A DNA stretch of 41,406 bases, from contig NZ_CAIZIZ010000444.1 in assembly GCF_903933125.1 (NCBI RefSeq), forward strand, positions 1-41,406, given 5' to 3'. The notes under the pieces were generated by a model, which saw nothing but the letters and a program-made list of their open reading frames with translations, was not told the origin of the DNA and ran no database searches. The first letter of the stretch is position 1; every line of letters starts with the position of its first letter. The stretch comes from an uncultured Lamprocystis sp. GTDB taxonomy: Bacteria; Pseudomonadota; Gammaproteobacteria; Chromatiales; Chromatiaceae. Shown one piece after another: positions 25,652 to 34,145 of this stretch. The translations under genes were made by a program, and so were the position numbers.

Positions 25652-26017
25652 ATGAAATATTATTTTGGGGCGGTTTGTGTGCTCTTCGGCGCCTGGTTGG
25701 TTTATCGGGCGCTGGCCCATCGCAAGGCGGTGCTGGGCGCGCGCGAACGCGTGGGGGGCGTCCCGCGCGAGCGACCGGTCTCACGGCAATTGCAGGGGTT
25801 GCAGTCGATGCGCGCGGGTTTGGCGCCGCTCTTTGTGCTGGGTGTCCTGCTGGCTGGTATCGCCTTGTCCATCCTGTGGTTCGTGGTCGATCAGCAGGGG
25901 CTTTTCTCGGTTGTCGATATCCTGGGCTTCCTGGTGGCGATCTGCGCCTATGCCTACTCGATGTTCGTGCGCCTGCGGTACAGCAATCTGGGTCTGGATC
26001 TGAGTCCGGCGGATTGA
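25652..26017 (+). CDS. Small three-helix membrane protein, unknown
   Basis: 121 residues. An N-terminal helix (YYFGAVCVLFGAWLVYRALA) is followed by a basic cytoplasmic-type loop (KAVLGARERVGGVPRERPVS) and two helices (LAPLFVLGVLLAGIALSILW, VDILGFLVAICAYAYSMFV). No motif I recognise. It stands alone between creD and the damaged TonB receptor. The ATG follows GGCG without a strong ribosome site, so confidence rests on codon pattern and membrane topology. Confidence 0.65.
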   Translation: MKYYFGAVCVLFGAWLVYRALAHRKAVLGARERVGGVPRERPVSRQLQGLQSMRAGLAPLFVLGVLLAGIALSILWFVVDQQGLFSVVDILGFLVAICAYAYSMFVRLRYSNLGLDLSPAD

Positions 26018-26123
26018 GGCCGGACAGCAGACCAGACTTGGGACCGGGTGACGGCACAACGCGGCCGTCCGGAGTGCGGCGCGCCTTGCTTTCCGGCCCC
26101 TGCAGCGCCGTGCTGATGCCCTC

Positions 26124-27816
26124 ATGACCGCATCGGCGCCAGGACCCGCGGGTTCACGCGGCTGCGCCCTGCGCCGACACGCCGGGCGGCGGCCGATCCT
26201 CGCATTGGGTCTGGTGCTCGTCGTCGGCGCAGCCCCTGCAGGCGACCGCGGGGCCGACGACGAGCGGGATCTCCAGTGCCGGGGTGATCAATGTCATCAC
26301 CCGGCGGCAGGAGCGCACCCTGCATGTCCAGGCCGATCAGGGGGCGACGGCCGGCGGCGGCGGCATCTGGTATTGGCAGGACCCGGCGCGGGACCTGACC
26401 TTGTCACTCAACGCGACCGGCCTCACCGGGGATGGCGGAGAGGTCCGGGTGGCGCAGGACGCCTTGTATGCCGTCGGCCGATCGACGTTGTCCCAGGCCC
26501 CTGGTCCGGCCAACGATGCGCATCGCTATGGCGGGCTGTTTGCCGAGTTGCGCTGGCAGGGCGCCTTCGCTACGCTCAAGCTGCTGGATGACGCCTACGG
26601 GGATCAGTTCGGGATCAACCACTTCCTGCCACCGGCAGACCAGGATTTGGTCACTCATCAGCGCGATCTGGCCGTCGAGGTCGGACGAGATCTGCGCTTT
26701 TCAGACACGTTGAGTGCCCGCGTCCGCCTGGAGGGCCTCCAATACGAGCGGGAACGCGACGGGCTCTATGTCTTTCCCGCGGGCTACCTCGCCGAGCAGC
26801 CGATCTATATGAATCAGCGGTACCGCGAGACGCGCTACCTGGGCGCGGCGGAACTGCACTGGCGGCCGGAGCCCCGCCATGACCTGCTGTTCGGTCTGGA
26901 GGCCAGCCGGATAGATATCCATGACGCGTCCTGGGACTGGCCCGCGTTGCCCTTCCCGATCGCCGCCACCTGGTTGGACGCGACGCGGGAGCGGCGGATC
27001 CTGAGCGGGATTATTCAGGATGTGTTCCGCGCCGGCGAGCAGGTCACGCTCACCGGCAGCCTGCGCTACGATGACTACAGCGATCTGGATGCCTACCTGA
27101 GCCCCCGGTTGGCCGCGGTCTGGCGCCTCGATTCCAGGAATATCCTCAAGTTTCAATACGCGCAGGCGTTCCGCCCCCCGACGTTCTACGAACTGGAATA
27201 CCCCAGCCGGGAGCCGCTGGTAGCGAGCGAGATCGCCACCTATGAGTTGGGCTATATCCGGAAACAGCCGACTTGGGAGACGCGCCTGATTCTTTTTCAT
27301 TCCGACCTGACCGGGCCTATCAGCTTCGACTATGTCGGATTGAACGGCTACGTCAATAACCCCGATGCCCATCTGTCCGGAGTCGAACTGGAGTACCAGC
27401 AGCGGCTGAGCGCCCGCGTGAAGATCGATGCCAATCTCTCCTACGTGGATGCGGCCTGGACCGGTACCGGTACGGCGCTCCCCGGGGGCACCGATCTGCT
27501 TGGAAACTTTGCACTGCTGTGGCGGGTGGCGGACGACTGGACGGCGGCCCTGCAACTGCGTTATGTCGGCGAGCGCAGCCGGGTGGAGCCCGACCCGCGC
27601 GAATCGCTGGCGGGCTATGGCTCACTGGATCTGACGCTCAATTACCGTCGGGCGGGCGCCGGGCCATTTCTCTCGGTCGGTGTTAAGAATCTGACCGACG
27701 CGGACCAGCGTTTCCCGGACATTCCGACCCGGGTCGCGGATGTGGATCTGGTCTATCCCCAGGACTATCCGCAGCCCGGACGCCGTTGGTGGCTTTCGGC
27801 AGGCTACACTTTCTGA
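26124..27816 (+). pseudogene. TonB-dependent receptor lacking the plug domain
   Basis: A signal-peptide-like start (ATG 26124; RRPILALGLVLVVGAAPAGD) in one frame is followed, in another frame from about 26260, by a receptor barrel beginning SGISSAGVINVITRRQ. In the family GVINVITRR ends the plug, after TonB box and plug motifs. Here the TonB box and ~120 plug residues are missing and the frame changes at the junction. The barrel (about 510 residues) is otherwise intact: FRPPTFYELEYPSREPLVAS, FDYVGLNGYVNNPDAHLSG, VGVKNLTDADQRFP, and a terminal aromatic (SAGYTF). A GTG at 26284 could begin translation, but without signal and plug it cannot be a working importer. It overlaps yfiR (TGATG). Confidence 0.85.
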
Positions 27817-28418
27817 TGCCTGGGGCGTGCCTGAAATCGTCGCTATTTGCCCATGCTCGTGTCTGGTCGCTGGTCTGTTGCGGACTCTGCATCCTGGCCT
27901 GGGCACAGGCGGGTTGGGCGGCGGATCCCACCCTGTTGCAGGAGGATGAACAGCGCCTGCGGGTCGGATTGAAGATCTTTCCCGCGGTCCTCGGCGCCAT
28001 CGAGTCACTTGATTCCCGAGCTGCCGCGGATGGAACCCTCCAAGTGCTGGTGGTCTACCAGGGGTCCGCCGCGGATGCCCGTGAGGCCGTTCGCGGACTG
28101 GAAGCGGTCGGCGAGGTGCGGGGGCGCAGATTACGCGTCAAGGCACTGTCCGCCGGCGCGCTCGACCAGTATCCCGCGACTGGGGTGGGCGGGATTTTCG
28201 TCACCAGTGTCGCGGTCGGTGGTGCCCGTCTGCGGGCCTGGTCGGAGCGTCTGCAGACCCTGGTGTTCTCACCCTTCGCCGGGGACCTGGAGGCCGGCGC
28301 GGTGGCTGGGCTTTATGTGGCCGATCGGGTGTTGCCCCACATCAATGTGCCGCAGGCGCGGCGGGCGGGGGTCCGGTTCAAACCCTTCTTCCTGAAGGTG
28401 GCCCGAACCTATGAGTAA
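27816..28418 (+). CDS. YfiR/HmsC family periplasmic protein
   Basis: 200 residues from ATG at 27816 (TGATG overlap with the receptor stop). The long signal region contains LVCCGLCILAWAQAGWAA, then a mature domain LRVGLKIFPAVLGAIESLDS, LQVLVVYQGSAADAREAVRG, GIFVTSVAVGGARLRAW, and GDLEAGAVAGLYVADRVLPH INVPQARRAGV. This pattern (first strand with VGLKIFP, central VFVT, end with N-x-x-x-A-x-x-x-G-V) is that of YfiR/DUF4154 proteins, which restrain a membrane diguanylate cyclase from the periplasm. The disulfide cysteines of P. aeruginosa YfiR are absent. The gene looks intact, but both its receptor and its cyclase partner are broken. Confidence 0.85.
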   Translation: MPGACLKSSLFAHARVWSLVCCGLCILAWAQAGWAADPTLLQEDEQRLRVGLKIFPAVLGAIESLDSRAAADGTLQVLVVYQGSAADAREAVRGLEAVGEVRGRRLRVKALSAGALDQYPATGVGGIFVTSVAVGGARLRAWSERLQTLVFSPFAGDLEAGAVAGLYVADRVLPHINVPQARRAGVRFKPFFLKVARTYE

Positions 28419-29141
28419 CATGGGCTCTACCGGCAGCGGGACGCTCCGCTTCGAGGGACACCTGGCGCTGATCTTCGCCTTGCTCGGGGTGTTGCTCACC
28501 GGGGTGATCACCGCGCATTGGCTGCTGGTCATCGAGCCCCTGCTGCGGGCGGACGCCGCCAGTCGCTCTCATGCGCTGGCGCAGGCCGAGAGTCGGAATC
28601 TGGAGCGCTTGTTCATCAACGAGCCCGCTGACCAGGCGGGCCTGGAGACCGAACTGCGGGCCACGTTGGGCTCCATCCTGCTGATCAAAGACCCCGCGAC
28701 CGGGACGCCCTTTATCCGCCGGATCGACCTGCTCCTTACCCTGACCAGCCATGCTCCATCATCCTGATCGATCTGGATCACTTCAAGGGGATCAACGACA
28801 GCTTTGGACATGCGATGGGCGATGAGGTCCTGATCAAGGTTGCCGCGACCTTGCTGCGCGTCGTCCGCAAGGCCGATCTGGTCGGCCGCTACGGGGGCGA
28901 AGAGTTTTTGGTGATCCTTCCCCAAACCGGCAACCACGAGGCCATGAACCTGGCCGAGCTGGTGCGGATCGCGGTCAAGGCCCTGACTTGGGCTGACTCC
29001 CGTGTGCGTTTGACCGTGAGCGGGGGCATCTGTGAAGCTCAAGGGGAAACGGTGGATGCGTTGATCGAGGCCGCGGACCGCAAACTCTACTTGGCTAAGG
29101 CGGCGGGGCGTGATCGAATGGAGGGCTATCCGTCAGAATGA
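28411..29141 (+). pseudogene. GGDEF diguanylate cyclase with internal deletion
   Basis: The 5' part (28411 to ~28735) encodes a membrane helix (LALIFALLGVLLTGVITAHW) and the start of a periplasmic sensor (LLIKDPATGTPFIRRI). The 3' part, in another frame from ~28745, resumes inside the GGDEF domain at CSIILIDLDHFKGINDSFGH and keeps YGGEEFLVILPQ (active site GGEEF) to AKAAGRDRMEGY. The rest of the sensor, the second membrane helix, HAMP and the beginning of GGDEF (usual LTGLxNRR) are missing. Translation from 28411 stops at 28767. The eight-base overlap with yfiR shows the original operon. A cytosolic fragment from ATG 28815 is possible but would lack substrate-binding residues. Confidence 0.85.
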
Positions 29142-30502
29142 GCCCCCAGCGCATCCAGCAACTTCTGATGAATCCCCCCGAACCCGCCATTGCTCATGAC
29201 CAGGACCTGATCGCCGTCGGCCGCCTGCGCGGCCACCCGCGCCACGATGGCGTCCACGCGGTCGAAGACGGCCGCCCGCTCGCCCAGCCCGGCGAAGACG
29301 CTCGCCGCATCCCACCCCAGATCCTGCGGCGCGTGGACATAGACGAGGTCCGCATCCGCCAGTGAGGCGGCCAGTTCCGCGTTGTGCACGCCGAGCCGCA
29401 TGGTGTTGGAGCGCGGTTCCAGCACGGCAAGAATGCGCGCCGTGCTGACCTGGCGGCGCAGCCCCTGGAGGGTGGTGGCGATGGCGGTCGGGTGGTGGGC
29501 AAAGTCGTCGAAGACGCGCACGCCGCGCGCTTCCCCGCGCAGTTCCATGCGGCGTTTGACCCCTTTGAAGCGCCCGAGCGCGTCGATACCGACCCCGACC
29601 GGGACGCCGGTATGGCGGGCCGCGGCCAGCACCGCCAGGGCGTTACTGACGTTGTGCAGCCCGGTCTGGCCCCATTGGACGACACCCTGAGGGACACCGT
29701 CCAGCAGGACCTCGAAGCGGGATCCATCGGCAGCAATGAGACGGGCGTTCCAACCCTGGCTGTCGGCGGCTGAGATCGCGAAGGTCTCGCGCGGCGTCCA
29801 GCAGCCCATCGCCAGCATCTGGTCCATGGCCGGTTCGTCACTGGGGTGGATAATCAGTCCGATGCCGGGGACGGTGCGCACCAGATGGTGGAATTGGCGC
29901 TGAATCTGCGCCAGATCGTCGAAGATGTCGGCGTGATCGAACTCCAGGTTGTTCAGAATCGCGGTGCGCGGCCGGTAGTGGACGAACTTGGAGCGCTTAT
30001 CGAAAAAGGCGGTGTCATATTCGTCCGCCTCGACTACGAAGAAGGGCGTGGAGCCCAGGCGGGCCGAGACCCCGAAGTCCAGGGGGACACCGCCGATCAG
30101 GAACCCGGGAGCGAGACCCGCGTCCTCCAGCACCCAGGCCAGCATACTCGCCGTCGTGGTCTTGCCGTGGGTACCGGCCACCGCGAGCACCCAGCGTCCG
30201 GTGAGCAGGTTGTCGCGCAGCCAGTCGGGGCCGGAGCAATAAGGCAGGCCCCGATCCAGCATGGATTCGACCGCGGGGATGCTGCGGCGCATGGCGTTGC
30301 CGACCACCACCACGTCCGGAGCGGGGTCCAGGTGCGCGGCGGCATAGCCTTCCATCAGGGTGATGCCGGCCGCCTCGAGCTGCGTGCTCATGGGCGGATA
30401 GACCTGGGCATCGGAGCCGGTGACCCGATGACCCTGGGCGCGGGCGAGCAGCGCGATCCCGCCCATAAAGGTGCCGCAGATCCCGAGGATGTGCAGGTGC
30501 AT
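29126..30502 (-). CDS. mpl: UDP-N-acetylmuramate:L-Ala-gamma-D-Glu-meso-DAP ligase
   Basis: 458 residues from ATG at 30502, with AGAGGA upstream. Mpl attaches recycled murein tripeptide to UDP-MurNAc. Mur-ligase features: MHLHILGICGTFMGGIALLA, P-loop AVAGTHGKTTTASMLAW (110-117), VEADEYDTAFFDKRSKFVHY, LNNLEFDHADIFDDL, and the C-terminal ligase domain VRVFDDFAHHPTAIATTLQG with LEPRSNTMRLG. GGVPLDF is an Mpl hallmark compared with MurC. It converges with the damaged cyclase, overlapping by 16 bases. Confidence 0.95.
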   Translation of the reverse strand: MHLHILGICGTFMGGIALLARAQGHRVTGSDAQVYPPMSTQLEAAGITLMEGYAAAHLDPAPDVVVVGNAMRRSIPAVESMLDRGLPYCSGPDWLRDNLLTGRWVLAVAGTHGKTTTASMLAWVLEDAGLAPGFLIGGVPLDFGVSARLGSTPFFVVEADEYDTAFFDKRSKFVHYRPRTAILNNLEFDHADIFDDLAQIQRQFHHLVRTVPGIGLIIHPSDEPAMDQMLAMGCWTPRETFAISAADSQGWNARLIAADGSRFEVLLDGVPQGVVQWGQTGLHNVSNALAVLAAARHTGVPVGVGIDALGRFKGVKRRMELRGEARGVRVFDDFAHHPTAIATTLQGLRRQVSTARILAVLEPRSNTMRLGVHNAELAASLADADLVYVHAPQDLGWDAASVFAGLGERAAVFDRVDAIVARVAAQAADGDQVLVMSNGGFGGIHQKLLDALGAHSDG

Positions 30503-30556
30503 AGCGATCGATCCTCTTTCGTAGCGAGTCAGAAATGAGTAAAACAACGAATACAA

Positions 30557-30583
30557 TCGTTGTCGTTGTCGTTGTCGTTGTCG
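30557..30583. repeat. Hexanucleotide microsatellite (TCGTTG)4
   Basis: Four perfect copies of TCGTTG plus a partial fifth (TCG), 55 bases upstream of the mpl ATG and just before the compound palindrome at 30603. A short CGACAACGAC match in inverted orientation lies at about 30752-30762. Confidence 0.85.
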
Positions 30584-30602
30584 CAGTCGGATAAGCGATT
30601 CG

Positions 30603-30688
30603 GCCTTGATCGTAATCCCGGCCAGCGGTGTGCGTAGTCAGGGCTTCCAGCCCTGACGGTGTCAGGCCAGGATGGCCTGACGACGCAC
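30603..30688. repeat. Compound palindromic repeat (BIME-like), copy 2
   Basis: Direct repeat of 18007-18091: GCCTTGATCGTAAT, then the GTCAGGGCT/AGCCCTGAC and GTCAGGCCA/TGGCCTGAC hairpins. The last arm here reads GACGACGCAC instead of GACTACGCAC. Confidence 0.85.
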
Positions 30689-30774
30689 CCGGCGAGCCGG
30701 AACACGCATGGGACCAACGCATACCCGCGGGGATCATCAACCGAACTCGATTACGACAACGACCGAGACGTCAC

Positions 30775-31290
30775 TCAGGCGCCGCCCAGGAACTTCCCGA
30801 TCAGCAGGACGGCCGACACCTTGAAGATGATGGCCAGGGCCACGCCCTGGCCCAGGCTGATCCCGAAGGTATGCCGGATGATGTGACCGGTCACCACCAT
30901 GCTCCAGGCGACCAGCGTCAGTAGCAGGAAGGCACCCAGTGCCGCGACATTGGACGGATCGCCGCCCTGCGGATTCATGGACAACGGCAGCACGGCGAGG
31001 AAGCCGATCAGGGCGCCGCTGCCGAGCAGCGCCGTGGCGGATTGGATGAAACGCCCGAGATGACCGGTGAAGTAAAGGCCGGCGTAGAGCAGTCCGAGGG
31101 TCAATGCGAGTTCGGCGATCCCCTGCACCAGGCCGAGACCCAGGCTCAGACCCGAGACCAGGCCCATCAGCAGTCCGGCACCCAGATCGGTGACCAGGGT
31201 GACCCAGAACAGGACCGGTGCGGCAGGCAGATCCTGGGGGCCCCGGCGCAGCAGGCACAGCTCAACAAAAAAAGTAATCAGGGCCTGCAC
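30775..31290 (-). CDS. Multi-pass membrane protein, possibly Yip1-like
   Basis: 171 residues from GTG at 31290, preceded by AAGGA seven bases ahead. A GTG at 31359 without a ribosome site would overlap lnt. Begins MQALITFFVELCLLRRGPQD LP, then about five membrane segments (VLFWVTLVTDLGAGLLMGLV, ALLGSGALIGFLAVLPLSM, GAFLLLTLVAWSMVVTGHII, VALAIIFKVSAVLLIG). The spacing and the terminal helix recall Yip1-domain proteins, but no signature is decisive. It lies 58 bases downstream of lnt on the same strand and may share its transcript. Confidence 0.7.
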   Translation of the reverse strand: MQALITFFVELCLLRRGPQDLPAAPVLFWVTLVTDLGAGLLMGLVSGLSLGLGLVQGIAELALTLGLLYAGLYFTGHLGRFIQSATALLGSGALIGFLAVLPLSMNPQGGDPSNVAALGAFLLLTLVAWSMVVTGHIIRHTFGISLGQGVALAIIFKVSAVLLIGKFLGGA

Positions 31291-31348
31291 GGCGGCGTCC
31301 TTCGGCGAAACGATGCCGCCATCATAACCCGGCCGGGCCGTCTCTGGC

Positions 31349-32866
31349 TCACACCGCACCGCGGCGGCCGATCAGGAGGCCCGCGCCGACCAGCCCCAAG
31401 GCAAGCAAGAGCGCCGGCCAGTTGCCAAACCGGACAAAGGGTGTGGCGCCGGTACGCGGCTGGACCTGGGCACTGGCCGTGCCGCGTACGAAGATCGGGA
31501 CCTGATTAAGCACACGCCCGCGCCAGTCGATGATGGCCGAGACCCCGGTGTTGGTCGCGCGCACCATGGGGCGGCCGCCCTCCAGAGTGCGCATGCGGGC
31601 CATTTCCAGGTGTTGATGAGGTGCCAGCGAGTCGCCGAACCAGGCATCGTTGCTGACGTTGATCAGGAACTGGGCTTCCGGCAGGGCCTGTGCGACCTCG
31701 GCCGGAAAGACGTCCTCGTAACAGATCGAGGCCCCGGCGGTCCGCTGGCCGACGCGCAGCAGGGGGCGGGGGGCCGTGCCCGCGCTGAAGTCCGACATCG
31801 GGATCTCGAACAGTTTGATCAGCGGGCCGAGCCAGGCGCCGAACGGCAGGAATTCACCGAAGGGCACCAGATGGCGCTTGGTATAGAGATCCTCAACGCT
31901 GCCGATGCTGACCAGCCCGTTGTAGTAACGCTCGGCCTCCAGGTCCAGCACCGGAATGCCGAGCACGATCTCGGTCCCGGTCTCGCGCGCCCGCTGAGCC
32001 AGCGGGTCGAGCAGCGGGTCCCGGACCTCATGCAGGAAATTCGGGATGGCCGTCTCCGGCCACAGGATCAGACCTGAGTCCAGGTGCGGCAGGGTCAGAT
32101 CGACATAGGCCTCCATGATGCCGATCCGCGCTTCCGGTTCCCACTTGATCGCCTGGGGGATATTCGCCTGGATCACGGTCGCCTGGAAGGGCGCGCCCAC
32201 CGGCTGAGTCCAGTCGACCTGCTGCACGGCAAGCCCACCCAGCCAGAGCGCCGCCAGACCCGCTCCGGCCGCCGCCCGCGCGCGCCAGCCCCAGCGGATC
32301 AGGCCCCACAGGAGTCCGCCCGAGAGGGCCGTGAGCAGGCTCAGGCCGTAGACGCCGAGGATGGGCGCATAGCCGGAAAGCGGCCCATCGATCTGGGTAT
32401 AGCCCAGATTGAGCCAGGGAAACCCGGTGAAGAGCCAGCCGCGCAGCCATTCGAAGAGGACATACAGACCCGGCAGCAGGAGCACCGGGCCGGTCCAGGC
32501 GGGACCGCGGTGCAGGGCGCGGGCGAGCCAGCCGACCAGTCCGTAGTAAGTGGCCATCAGCGCGATGAAGAGAATCATCAGCAGATTGGCGGCCCAGGCG
32601 TCCATGTTGCCGAATTCGTTCAGGCTGATGCGGATCCAGAAGACGCCGAAGCCCAGCAGGCCAAGGCCGAAGGCATAACCGCGCAGGAACCCGGCGCGAG
32701 CCGATCCCTGCGCCAGCGCTGCGTTGAGCTGGGCGAGCGCGATGACCGCGACCGGAAAGAACGCGAAAGGCGCAAAGCCCAGGACCGCGATGGCCCCGGC
32801 GGTGAGGGCAAGGAGTAGGGGCAGTGACGCGGCGAGGCGCCCTGGTCGCGCGAGGTTTGGGTACAT
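31349..32866 (-). CDS. lnt: Apolipoprotein N-acyltransferase
   Basis: 505 residues. Transfers the third acyl chain to the N-terminal Cys of lipoproteins in the inner membrane. About six N-terminal helices are followed by a periplasmic nitrilase-like domain with the catalytic triad: Glu in LILWPETAIPNF (~268), Lys in TKRHLVPFGEFLPFG (~330), Cys in AGASICYEDVFPAEV (~382). A last helix (NWPALLLALGLVGAGLLIG) closes it. Intact and full length. It serves the small lipoproteins seen at 2295 and 2678 among others. Confidence 0.97.
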   Translation of the reverse strand: MYPNLARPGRLAASLPLLLALTAGAIAVLGFAPFAFFPVAVIALAQLNAALAQGSARAGFLRGYAFGLGLLGFGVFWIRISLNEFGNMDAWAANLLMILFIALMATYYGLVGWLARALHRGPAWTGPVLLLPGLYVLFEWLRGWLFTGFPWLNLGYTQIDGPLSGYAPILGVYGLSLLTALSGGLLWGLIRWGWRARAAAGAGLAALWLGGLAVQQVDWTQPVGAPFQATVIQANIPQAIKWEPEARIGIMEAYVDLTLPHLDSGLILWPETAIPNFLHEVRDPLLDPLAQRARETGTEIVLGIPVLDLEAERYYNGLVSIGSVEDLYTKRHLVPFGEFLPFGAWLGPLIKLFEIPMSDFSAGTAPRPLLRVGQRTAGASICYEDVFPAEVAQALPEAQFLINVSNDAWFGDSLAPHQHLEMARMRTLEGGRPMVRATNTGVSAIIDWRGRVLNQVPIFVRGTASAQVQPRTGATPFVRFGNWPALLLALGLVGAGLLIGRRGAV

Positions 32867-33165
32867 CGTGAGAGGCCGTCCTGGTGCTGGGTGAAGACCG
32901 GCGCCGTTCTAACAGCCGCGGGCGGTCTGGTCAAATCAACAAGCGCCGCATGCCGGGTTTGCCGCGGCCCCGATCGGATACGGGTCGATGGCGGATCGCC
33001 TGCCCTCCCGCTGCATCATCACCCCTATGTAAGTCTGAGCGGAGTACCCCGCGGATGTCCCATCCCTAGGATTCTCGGTTCGTCGGCTGGTGCCGGCCGC
33101 TTTCTCCTGGCTGCCCCCTAAAATGGACAGATTACGGGGCAGTCGCAGACACAACAGACCCTACA
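32867..33165. other. Gap between lnt and the BASS transporter
   Basis: About 300 bases with no gene and no clear hairpin recognised. Presumably holds the lnt promoter. Confidence 0.4.
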
Positions 33166-34107
33166 TTAGCGAACCGGGGCGTTCGTCTCCCGGTCGTGCG
33201 CACCTGAACCAGGTTCCTGGCCCGCCGGTTCGGCGGTGTCTGTTGGCCCGGCGCGGCGTCCATGCAAGCCCGCCAACAGCAGGACGATAGGCATCTCCAC
33301 CACCAGGAAGAGCGTGGCGAACAGCACCATCTCGACCCGTCCGAAGACCGTGATCCCGATCAGCGCGACCAGGGCCAGGTTGCGCACGCCGAATTCCAAC
33401 AGGAGGGTGAAGCGGTCCTGCCGATTCAGCCCGACCAGCCAGCCCAGCACCCAGCCGGTCAGCATCGCGGTCACGGAGAAGGCCAGCGCCGCCGTGACCA
33501 TCGGCCCCAGACCGCTCGCCAGGTCTGCCCGCTCCGCATAGAGGATGGCGCCGACCAGGACCGCCAGTCCCAGTAGACTGAGCCGCCGCAACCACCGCCT
33601 GCCGTGGTGCACCAACGCCGACCACCCATGCCGCAGCCCCATCCCCAGGCCCAGCGGCAGGAGCAGCAGCAGCGCCAATTGACCGACCATGCGCCCGACC
33701 GGGGCCGGGATCGCGTCGTGTCGATCCAGAAACAGGGCGATACCGGCGGCAGTCAGCAGCGGCATGCTGACCAGGGCCAGGAGCGTGGAGAGTGCAGTCA
33801 GGGTCACCGACAGGGCGAGATTGGCCCGCGCCAGGTAGGTATAGACATTGGAGAGTGCACCGCCGGGGCTTGCCGCCAGCAGGATCATCCCGGCCGCGAC
33901 CGTCGGCTCCGGGCGCAGCGCCCAGATCAGCGCGGCGGCGATGGCGGGCAGCAGCAGGAGCTGGCCCAGGGTCGCCACCAGGACCGCCTTAGGGTACACG
34001 ACAACGCGCCGCAAGTCCCCGGGCGTCAGCTCCAGCCCCACCGTCAACATCAACAGCCAGACCAGTGCCGGGACGGCCAGGTTGGCAAGCGGATCGAGAT
34101 TGGTCAT
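33166..34107 (-). CDS. Bile acid:sodium symporter (BASS) family transporter
   Basis: 313 residues from ATG at 34107, with AAAGGA ahead. About nine or ten membrane helices. Family features: LVWLLMLTVGLELTPGDLRR near the N-terminus, AAGMILLAASPGGALSNVYT (the SPGG-x-x-S-N motif that lines the sodium and substrate sites), and RFTLLLEFGVRNLALVALIG with the ExGxRN/QN element of the second crossover helix. BASS proteins import bile acids, pantoate, pyruvate or other organic anions with sodium. The substrate is unknown. The C-terminal 40 residues are hydrophilic. It sits 38 bases downstream of a sigma-54 activator, so they are probably one operon. Confidence 0.9.
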   Translation of the reverse strand: MTNLDPLANLAVPALVWLLMLTVGLELTPGDLRRVVVYPKAVLVATLGQLLLLPAIAAALIWALRPEPTVAAGMILLAASPGGALSNVYTYLARANLALSVTLTALSTLLALVSMPLLTAAGIALFLDRHDAIPAPVGRMVGQLALLLLLPLGLGMGLRHGWSALVHHGRRWLRRLSLLGLAVLVGAILYAERADLASGLGPMVTAALAFSVTAMLTGWVLGWLVGLNRQDRFTLLLEFGVRNLALVALIGITVFGRVEMVLFATLFLVVEMPIVLLLAGLHGRRAGPTDTAEPAGQEPGSGAHDRETNAPVR

Positions 34108-34145
34108 CGGTGTTTTCCTTTGTGCCGGCGTGCCTCGTACGTTCC

